Shown here: in pieces, positions 1-8,035 of the stretch
Numbering within the stretch: position 1 is the stretch's first letter
Layout of the letters: every line of letters starts with the position of its first letter
Source: Solanum dulcamara
Lineage: Eukaryota; Streptophyta; Magnoliopsida; Solanales; Solanaceae
Assembly: GCF_947179165.1 (NCBI RefSeq)
Contig: NC_077241.1
Span: 33,289,246-33,353,245, forward strand
Length of the DNA: 64,000 bases
Direction: 5' to 3'
Made by a program: the position numbers and the translations under genes
The notes under the pieces: model-generated
Told to the model about the DNA's origin: nothing
Databases searched by the model: none
The model's input: only the letters and a program-made list of their open reading frames with translations

Positions 1-576
1 AAGGTTTATGGATGACTCTTTGGTGGTAGGTGATTTATTTGATAATTGCTTGGCTCAATTAAGAGGCGTACTTAAGAGATGTGAAGAATACAATCTCGTG
101 CTAAACTAGGAGATGTGTCATTTCATGGTGAAAGAAGTCATATTGATTTTCCATAGGATCTCAAACAAAGGCATTGAAGTTGATCCAAAAAAGATTGAGG
201 TGATTGATAAATTTCCTCCACGTACCTTTTTAAAGGGTGTTAGAAGCTTTCTTGGACATAATGATTTTATCTCAAATTTATCCATGATTTCTCTAAGATA
301 GCATACCTACTATGAAAGTTACTTAAGAAGGAGATGAAGATTGTTTTTGATGAGGCACATTTATAGGCGTTTAAAGAATTAAAAAAAAAGATGATTTTTG
401 CACCCATCATCATTTCACCAGGACCAACTGTTCAAAGTTATGTGTGATGCGAGTGGAGTGGAACTTGGCGTAGTGTTAGGGTAGAGGAATGAGAAGATTA
501 TTCATCCCATATACTATGCTAGCAAAGACGTAAATGTTTCTCGAAGAAACTATATATTTACCTATAACAACTAAAG
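1..576 (+). pseudogene. Athila-type Ty3/gypsy RT-RNase H relic
   Basis: This is the broken 3' part of reverse transcriptase and the start of RNase H from a Ty3/gypsy element. The RT catalytic box reads FMDD at 5-16, followed by VVGD and the RCEEYNLVLN and KCHFMVKE-like blocks that are characteristic of the Athila/Tat branch. A stop lies at 107-109. The frame continues through KGIEVDPKKIEVIDKFPP and VRSFLGH, then breaks near 300. It recovers at about 440 with MCDASG (the RNase H start) and HPIYYASK at about 505-530. The relic ends abruptly near 576, where a reverse-strand LTR fragment begins. The left end is cut by the window. It is not functional. Confidence 0.85.
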
Positions 577-679
577 CCTAGGTCCTAGATGCGACTCGGT
601 GAATGAGACACCCCATAAGTACCTCACCCAAGCCTTGTAGCATTAATTTAGATTTTCATAGGTAATGTCCTTCAATAAC
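577..679 (-). repeat. Family B LTR fragment, left piece (split by A1)
   Basis: This short piece matches the reverse-complemented end of family B LTRs (compare the end of the solo LTR at 54850-54921): a GGTCCTAG word, then a CACCCC block and CCCAAGCC. It is interrupted by element A1 at 680. The same reverse-strand LTR resumes at 11116, after the ATAAC target duplication. Confidence 0.6.
675..679. repeat. Target site duplication of A1, left (ATAAC)
   Basis: The five bases ATAAC immediately precede the 5' LTR of A1 and recur immediately after its 3' LTR at 11111-11115. This marks A1 as one integration event. Confidence 0.85.
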
Positions 680-3600
680 TATTACACCCCGAACTCTTGA
701 GCTCGAAACGTCTTCTTAAGTTCCTTAGACACTATCATGTGAGCCGGATAAGCTACGACACTATCAAACAACTCTAAGGAAAAAAGATTGTGATACCTCG
801 CGAGAAGGAAGGTTGGAGATAGAGTCATAAGAATCCGGAAAGAGTTGGAGGCTAAGAAATGAGTCGTAAAATTCGATTTACCTACGTAAGACACTAAGTT
901 AAGAGTCTTATACAATTAAGTTGCTTAAGGATATACCAAGCTTACGTAGTGCGGATTACATGAGCTCTTAAAGTAAGACGAGATTACGAACCCGCGAGGA
1001 AGCGAAAAAGACGACGCGTGGCAGCCAATGGAGGAGAGACGCATGGCAGCACCTCAAGAAAGCAGGTGATGCACCTACTTAGGGTCAAGTAGGTGATGCA
1101 GCTGCTTGGGGGAGGTGGACCCCGCTGCCACGTGGCAGCCCCTAATTGGCAGCATGACACGGTGGCCAATCATGGCTTGACACGTGTCATCCTTAGGGGC
1201 TGACACGTGTCACCCCTTGGGACCACCCATATAAGTGATATGTATCTCAAACTTCAGCTTGCTCATCAAAATTTCCAGCAGCAACGTGAACAAAAAAACC
1301 CTAAAGCTAAGGAGAGAAACTTGCGACGGCTTTGGGAGAAAAATAGGTAAGTCCCATTTTTGTTCCATAAATTAATTAATTAGCGTATACTATGATGATA
1401 TGGAAGTATTAGTAGTACAAAATTAGGATTTGGTGCAGCAAAAAACGGACAGCAAGCTGCCACGACGTTACAGCACTCTGAAAAAATTTCCGAGGCGCGA
1501 TTTTGGCGAGTTCTAGCCAATTTCGGGAAAGGTAAGTTCTTACCCTTTAATTGGAAGTTTATGATGTTAAATTATGGTGTATTACACACCTTAAGATCTG
1601 CTGGAAGTTGGGGAAAAGGTTTGAAAAGTTCGGCGTTCGAAATAAACGAATTTAGAATCGCTATAGTTACGTTGTTGTCGAAATAAGGTGTTGTGCGCGT
1701 GGGGGCTGCTGCTGGTTGTGTTGTGGCGTGTTTCAGGGTCTAAAAGTTCTCTAAATGAGGGGTTGGGGCTGCTGGTTTCATCCACATGACCCTCCGCTTT
1801 GCAATTAAAGAATTCGCGAAAGAAAGATTAAAATCTCTAGTTTTTGTATCTTAGTTTCGAGTGAATTGTTGGGGGTTTATATTGTGTAATTTTGGTCGTA
1901 ATATGTATATGTATGGGCTGCTGGTTGCATTTTTGGTTGGATGAAGGTGCTAAGGACATGGTTGGGAATTCGGATAGGGCACATTATAGGGGAGGTGCTG
2001 CCCGATTTTCGTTAACATCCTAACTAGTTAAGGAACTAGTCGAGAAAGCGAGCGAAGGGATGAATGTTATGAATACTCGTGGGTAGTCTAAGTTGCTGAA
2101 AAGTCCAAGGTTGTTAATACTTACATTACTTCCATGTTAAATAGGTTTCGAGTACAATGATGTGGACGTGATTAAGAGAAGTCCATACAAGGTATGTAAA
2201 GTTTTCTTTTGGCGTGGTTTTGGAATAAATATGTAGAGCTATTCGTATTTTCTTTTGGCATGTCTTAGATATAAGTTATAAATGATATGTATATGATATT
2301 TGGGATTCAATCCATTCGTAAAGCCCTGAGTATGAGTCGGGACTCTTGTTCATTTCGTGATATTAGAACTTCTGCAATAGCTGAGTCATTGCCTTTTAGT
2401 CTTCTATGTGATGAAAACTAGTACATGTAAATCCTATTTCTTCTTTCCTTTGGAATGTCTTAACTTTAAGTGAAATGGTATATGATATAGGTTTAGAGGT
2501 AATTCCATTTATGAGCTCTGATTGTAACTCGTGACTTGTAGTCACTCCTGAACATTGAGAGTCTGAAAGTAGTCAAACTACTATTCTCGAGCCTGCTATA
2601 TAATGAATAGAAAGTAGAGTTACCAGCTCCTCTTTTTAGAGGCTCTAAAATGATAAATGTCGTTGATTGCATGAGTTGAGTCTTTGACTAGATAAATTGT
2701 GTTTCTGATTGCATAGACTATATTTCTGATTGCATGAATTATGTGGCATTATTTTGATGCATGTTTGTGATCCATGAAGCCCCAACTGATGTAAGCCCTA
2801 ATGACATCTAAAGGGATACCTCGGATAATTACTCCCCAAGTCTTCAGGTGATGGTTCACTTGACTGTTTCATCGAGTCTTTGATAATGACTTAGTTGCAT
2901 ATGGTTTCTCACTACTCTACTCGTGCATACTGTAACCCATCCTTCCTCGAGTCCCATGATGGGCCGAGATATGTTATCGTCCACAGTGTTACTGCTTCTT
3001 TCACCGCGTCTCGGGCCGGATGTGTATAGTTCCACGCACGAGGAGATGATGCCGTACGTGAGGTGTGATATATGTTATATGTTATGATGATACGATTATT
3101 CACCGAATCCCGGGCCGGCAGTAATATGATAGTATATGTGGTGAAATAAGGAAGGAATACCGAGTCCCTCCTTAGAGGGCCGGGTACGTATGTATATTAT
3201 GATGGTATGCTATAGACGTACACCATTCCATTCACTGAGTCCCTCACTAAAGGGCCAGATACTTTATGTAGGCATGCATATGAGATTAAAGCAATACATT
3301 GTGACCCTGAGCCCCGTAGTGAACCGGGTATAATACGATGATATACATAATAAGATGATACTGTATACGATGGTATGATACCGTATACGATGATATGATG
3401 AAATGAAATGCATTATGATACGATGATATGTGATTATGAAGTAATGATGATGACACCGGGTTCACTAGAGGCCCGAGCACAGTATATGATGGTGTATAGG
3501 ATCACGTGTCCCAAGGTGCAGGTACAGTAATTTGTTAATTGTTATACTTATCCCATGCATCCCTATTCCAGTTATGATCTCAGTTACGATGTGTTATGCT

Positions 3601-4129
3601 TTACATACTCAGTACATATATCGTACTGACCTCCCTTTTCTCGGGGGGCAGCGTTTCATGTTCACAGGTACAGATGTTTATTCTGGAGATCCATCAGCAT
3701 AGGAGTTCCTCTCAGCTGTGTCGGAAGTGCTTCACTATTCTGGAGCCTAAATTTTGATGCTGGTCACTTAATGTATATATTTGTACATTCAGGGGTACGG
3801 CGGGGGTCTTGTCCCGCCATATGTTGCTGTTACTATTCTTAGAGGTCTGTAGACATATGTATATGTGGGTTGTTTGTGAGTTAGTTTCGATGTTGCCTAT
3901 TCGATATGTTGTGAATGTTTTTGTTATAGCAGCCTTGTCGGCTCGCGTGCCCTTTCATGATATGATACAAATGAAAGAGGCTACATGTACATGAAAAAGT
4001 TTTAAACTATTGGGGGTTTTTGTATATAGTATCACATCACACACGGTTCAACTTAAGTGTAGTTGATAAATATGCATAAGAGGGTCTAGGTCGGACCCCA
4101 GTCACGGCCTACGGGGTTGGGTCGTGACA
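680..4129 (+). repeat. A1 5' LTR
   Basis: The LTR is 3450 bp. It starts TATTACACCCCG (TGTTACACCCCG in the 3' copy) and ends GTCGTGACA, followed by GAAG and the primer site. U3 carries G-box palindromes and a TATA box near 1230. Downstream are two AGGTAAGT donor-like sites (1345 and 1530), a TTGATTGCAT-type repeat near 2670-2740 and GATACCGTATACGATG-type repeats near 3350-3400. Small ORFs on the opposite strand here are by-products of LTR sequence. Confidence 0.92.
1124..1235 (+). promoter_or_regulatory. A1 U3 promoter: three G-box palindromes and TATA box
   Basis: A perfect 16-bp palindrome GCTGCCACGTGGCAGC lies at 1124-1139. Two identical 12-bp palindromes TGACACGTGTCA follow at 1178-1189 and 1201-1212. 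TATAAG lies at 1230-1235. CACGTG cores are known binding sites for plant bZIP and bHLH factors (ABA, light and stress responses). Their dense placement just upstream of a TATA box suggests the enhancer and core promoter of the element. Activity is inferred only. Confidence 0.65.
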
Positions 4130-4133
4130 GAAG

Positions 4134-4146
4134 TGGTATCAGAGCA
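4134..4146 (+). other. A1 primer-binding site (initiator Met tRNA)
   Basis: TGGTATCAGAGCA lies four bases after the LTR end. It is complementary to the 3' end of plant initiator methionine tRNA, the usual primer for chromovirus minus-strand DNA synthesis. Confidence 0.92.
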
Positions 4147-4320
4147 GTTCTTCCTTGGAGTGTCTACAGACCGTGTCTAGTAGAGTCTTGTTTATCGGTG
4201 TGTTGTGCACAACATCTATAGACAGGAGGCTGAAGGACAATTAGGATGTTATTTTCTTTAAGATCTAAGATCGTGCGGTAGAGCTATGTTATTAGGATGA
4301 TCCCTCATTAAGGTACCATT

Positions 4321-5277
4321 ATGTTTGCAGCAATGTCTCCAAAGAAAGTGACAGTTGCTCAGAAGGGCAAGTCAATAGCGGATGAAACACGTCAGACTTT
4401 GGGGGTTATTAAGGCTTATGCCCAGTCTATGCCGGGAATTATGCTCCAGTCGGCGAGATCTACTACGCCGCCACCCCCAGAGAAGCCTAGAGCAGCAGTA
4501 GCTGCAGCCCCCGAGGCCACAATACCTAGGCCTCTAGCCCCACAGCTAGGGCCAGAAGACAGGGGAATGAGGTATGCAGTTCAATTATTGACCAGATTAA
4601 TGGCAAGGCAAGTTCAAAGGCATGGGCTGGGGATAAAGAGGCGATGCAGTGAGCACCAGACCGATAAAGATTACGGCAAAGGCCAGCATAAGAAGGCTAA
4701 GTTGGCTGGTGATTTGGGGGAGCCTCAAGGCAGACAGCCTTACTAGTATAGTTGATACCCTACCCAACCAGCTTGGAGGGTGCCTCTTCAGTCCCCAGAT
4801 GGAAGATTCAATAACACGGGATGTTCAGGAGTCGGTCAAAGCTCTAGGGTTTCGGGTTCACCAATAAGCAAAGGTTCACGTCAGTCAAAGCCACCTTTGC
4901 CCCAATTTCCTCACTGTGGCAAGACTCACTTTGGGGAATGCCGTCTTACTACAGGTGCTTGTTTCTCCTGCGGCCGTCAAGGCCATTTGGTGAGAAAGTG
5001 TCCATTCAGAAAAAATTTAAGGGATGCAGCTCAACCTATTGGATCAATTGTTGGAGTTCCTTCTTCGTTGGCTACGTGCCCTAAAAGGCAGGATATTCAT
5101 ACCTCAGTAGGCCATGGTAGAGACCGCGGCAGACCTTCTAGTTCAAGGAACTCGTCGAACCGCATTGATGCTTTGGCTAGTGGATAGGATCAGGAGGTGT
5201 CGTCAAATGTAGTTCCAGGTATATTATTAATCTCCTCTCAGGATGTATATGTATTAATAGACCAGGCTTCACCTTAG
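4321..5277 (+). pseudogene. A1 gag with capsid core deleted, running into a protease start
   Basis: One frame runs from ATG at 4321 (or 4333, MSPKK) to 5277, with stops at 4744, 4753, 5185 and 5275. The N-terminal part (AQKGKSIAD, then a Pro/Ala-rich linker and EDRGMRYAVQLLTRLM) is typical of Tekay-type chromovirus gag. It then jumps to the post-capsid basic segment (DKDYGKGQHKKAK), so about 170 residues of capsid are missing while the frame is kept. The nucleocapsid part has a CX2H-type block (FPHCGKTHFGEC) and an intact CX2CX4HX4C zinc knuckle at 4960-5001. After NRIDALASG comes the protease lead-in, with the active-site region degraded to LIDQAS. The relic stops there and non-coding sequence follows. 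Family knowledge: gag normally packages RNA. This copy could not form capsids. Confidence 0.85.
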
Positions 5278-6349
5278 TTTATATGTCTCTGTTGGCTATA
5301 AGTATTGGGCGCCCTCTGTGGCTGCGATATAATACGATAGGAATATATATGATGTTGGCCCTATGAGGCATTGTTGGCATTTTCTGCGTGCAGGTGTTGA
5401 GATAGTAAGAAATACAGAGGAAACTCTGCCCAAATTTTCGTAGAAATAAAAAGAGAATGAGCTGCAAGGCTATAGTATGTCTTGAAACGTGGTTCTCGCA
5501 ACAATGATGAGATTTGACTAAACAAGTATGGCTGACCTTGAGAAATGAGTTAATTGCTGAATTAATGGAAATAAAAACTAGGAGATCGATATTGATATAG
5601 TAGAACGAAGTTGGAAATGAGCTATAAGCCAAGGAAGATGACTTATAAAAGACTGATACATCGGAATAAAACGATATGGAGAGGCTTCTCCTGAATTGAT
5701 ACATAGGGATAAACTATGACAAGTTATGGTTGAAGGAAGTAACTGTATGACTAAGACAAGAGTACGAGGGATAAAGAATTGTGATGGATATGAAGTGTTA
5801 AGAAGACAGCTACAAATTGAAAGTATAGTATGATGAAAAAGTAATAAGATAAGGCCCCTACTACCACGAAATTGATATGGTATTAAGCAGGATTAGAAAT
5901 AAGCCTTAAAGCACACGACAAAGATGCAAGCGCTCAGGAGGCGTAAAGAAGTATGGTGTACACGTGACTCCACTCTAATGATTAGTGGTATCCACTGGAA
6001 TAAAGTTAGTATAATGACGAAGCTCGAAACATGAGTCATTAAAGTATAAGTACACTCGAGTGGGGAATGTGCACCAATTATGAGCCCTCGATAATTACTG
6101 ATTGGGATGAATGGAATGTGCTACATTACGGATACTACTCGATTATCAATCATTATAAGAAATTCTATTCGAGATATTCCAAATATTACAGCACCCTACG
6201 ATTGTGCTAGGGTTTCCTAGAAAGGCAACCTAACGTGGGGATGATTTAACAGAAGGTGTAGATATGGTGCAACCCATTAAATATGTTGGAATAGAATCAT
6301 TCGCGTGTAAATAGCTGAAGATATACGGAGAATGACATAGGTACACCCT

Positions 6350-6361
6350 AAAGGGGGGAAG
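6350..6361 (+). promoter_or_regulatory. A1 internal (central) polypurine tract candidate
   Basis: AAAGGGGGGAAG repeats the same 12 bases as the 3' polypurine tract at 8022-8033, about 1.7 kb further upstream. Related tracts occupy the same place in A3, A4 and A5. Known precedent: Ty1 and lentiviruses use a second tract for plus-strand initiation. The role here is inferred. Confidence 0.6.
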
Positions 6362-6455
6362 TGGACAAAATAAGTACAAGCGTAACAGAAAATCAACTGA
6401 TGCTATCGCATGTAAATGGGGACGCTTAAACATCAAACGAGACCCCATAAGGGAT

Positions 6456-6559
6456 GGACGTGATCATACCCAAACTGATGCACCGGATTCCGTCAAAACT
6501 CCGAAGTTAAGCGTGCTCGAATGAGAGTAGCACTGGGATGGGTGACCCCCTGGGAAGTG
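6456..6559 (+). rRNA. 5S rRNA-derived segment in A1 (not a working rRNA gene)
   Basis: About 104 bp matches plant 5S rRNA from its first base to near position 104 (CTGGGAAGT), in the same sense as the element. The blocks GATCATACC, GCACCGGATTCC, GAAGTTAAGCGTGCT, GAGAGTAGCACTGGG and ATGGGTGACC are all in order. These include the box A, intermediate element and box C regions of the internal Pol III promoter. The 3' end is truncated and no T-run follows, so proper termination is unlikely. It shares derived differences (for example GATTCCGTC and TGAGAGTAGCAC) with the A4 and A5 copies, which implies one capture followed by amplification. Confidence 0.9.
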
Positions 6560-7084
6560 AGAAAGAGAACAAAAAAAGTATGACAAAAAGAGATTATAAA
6601 GGCGTGTTAGTACAATGACGCATATAGAACAGAGTAAGCCAAGAGCAGAAAAGATTATGACTGAAATACAATGCACCTCGTGAAAATGGCACAAGAATAG
6701 TTGTGCAACCTATGAATATTGGCATACTAAGAGCGAGATCAAATGATTACTCGATAAAAGAAAGTCAGTAATAACAATGTGATTGTCATATTTAGAATCT
6801 ATTCAGGAAAAGTGTAAGATAGTTCGAGGCAGAACTATTCAGATATAATCGGTATTAAGGACAAGAGCCATAGTGGAGCCTTGACCTCGACTAAAGGAGG
6901 TAAGCCACTAGTATAGCAACGCTAAGGAATTTTCTGGACTGCTCTATGTCCGTACACACGTTTATGTAAGGATTACAATATGATGTATGGTAAGAAAACT
7001 GGAGAAAAGATCTGAGTAAAAGAGAAAGATAGCATACCTAAGGTATTACAAGTTAGATTAAGAGGAGTTGTACAATAGCTTAAG

Positions 7085-7990
7085 TTAAAAAAAGCATCAG
7101 CAGTCTGATAGCCTATCTTAGGGAATGGAAACCCCGACCTAGAGGTGGAAAGCAGTTAATATGTATTATAGCACGAGCTGACCTCGCATTCTAAGAAAAC
7201 TGGGAGTTCATACGGGCTATGGTAGATGGGCTGACAGAATCAACCTGTTCCCCTCCAGTTAGAAAGGCATATTCAGCTGAGGGTTCTGCGAAATGACATA
7301 GTAGGGAAACAATAAGATTTCACGGAGTCCCCACATCTATTATCTCAGATAGAAAATTTCAATTTACAGCTAACTGCTGGAAATCATTTAGAAAGGGATT
7401 GAGGAACCCAGATGAATCTTAGTATGACATTTTGCCCTTTGATTAAGGGACAGTCCCAGATGTGATCCACTAAATTATTGATGAAGTAAAACTTATTCCG
7501 GGACAAGATATCGAGTAGCAGCCTAAAGTCAGCAAGAAGGGGATACATTGATCCTTCGCTGGCTATTTTTAGAATAGATAAAGATGCCTATGAGTGGGAC
7601 CTACCATCCGATTTGAAACAATACATTCAGTTTTCACAGATCAATGCTTCGTAAGAATGGGAACGAAGCTCCTAGAATATTTCTCGTGGAGGAGGTCCAC
7701 GTAATAGGGAGTTATCCTACGAGGGGCAACCTATCTCCATCCGGGATCAGCAGATTAAACGGGTTGCGAACTAAGGATATAGCTTCTGTCAAGGTACTGT
7801 GGCGGAATAAGAATCGTGAAGACATAAACTGGGAGGTTGAAAAGGACATGAAACACAAGTGTCCGTATCTATTCCCGATGTCTACGGATATCCCCAGTCT
7901 TGGAAATCGTATATTAATTACTTGGACGAAAATGTATGCCATTCCAGTAGAAAGGCATCTCCCTATGATCCGTATAAAGTCTTAAGGAAA
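7085..7990 (+). pseudogene. A1 integrase and chromodomain relic
   Basis: Frameshifted fragments of a Tekay/Del-type integrase are in order: MVDGLTES and RKAYSAE (start of the catalytic core) near 7220-7285; HGVPTSIISDR-like near 7319-7352, which includes the conserved D of the DDE core; then MLRKNGNEAPR at 7644 and a C-terminal chromodomain-like tail (LRTKDIASVKVLWRNKN, then WEVEKDMKHKCPYLF) up to about 7880. Chromodomains in this family guide integration into heterochromatin. The middle of the core (second D and E) is not recognisable. It ends just before the polypurine tract. Confidence 0.85.
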
Positions 7991-8021
7991 GTTTTATTCA
8001 ACATTCGGGGACGAATGTTCT

Positions 8022-8035
8022 AAAGGGGGGAAGGA
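8022..8035 (+). promoter_or_regulatory. A1 3' polypurine tract
   Basis: AAAGGGGGGAAGGA directly abuts the TGTTACACC start of the 3' LTR. This is the plus-strand primer site and it fixes the LTR boundary. Confidence 0.92.

Larger units (their letters stand above)
5278..7084 (+). other. A1 non-coding internal core
   Basis: No protein signature is recognisable in any frame, although RT and RNase H would be expected here. The stretch is homologous from about 5309 onward to the internal cores of A2-A5. It contains a word block at 5352-5377 conserved in all five elements, a second polypurine tract at 6350-6361 and the 5S-derived segment at 6456-6559. ORFs of 60-140 codons on the opposite strand have no recognisable motif. 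Confidence 0.75.

Noticed and set aside
682..1169. Antisense ORFs at 682-915 and 984-1169 (and copies near 8038-8525) as small proteins
   Set aside because: They lie antisense in LTR U3, over the G-box region, and lack any domain.
1591..1785. Antisense 64-codon ORF repeated in LTRs (1591-1785, 8947-9141, 31366-31560)
   Set aside because: Its recurrence follows from LTR homology. It is broken in other LTR copies, has no motif, and codon-level selection cannot be claimed without a dN/dS test.
6456..6559. Functional 5S rRNA gene
   Set aside because: The segment is 3'-truncated, has no Pol III T-run terminator and no tandem spacer context, and is embedded in a retrotransposon.
6464..6694. ORFs over the 5S region (6464-6694, 42868-43098)
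   Set aside because: These are translations of 5S-derived and flanking non-coding DNA.
6300..6700. Cassandra TRIM insertion as the source of the 5S segment
   Set aside because: No Cassandra-type short LTR pair, primer site or target duplication flanks it. The flanks are family A core sequence in three copies.
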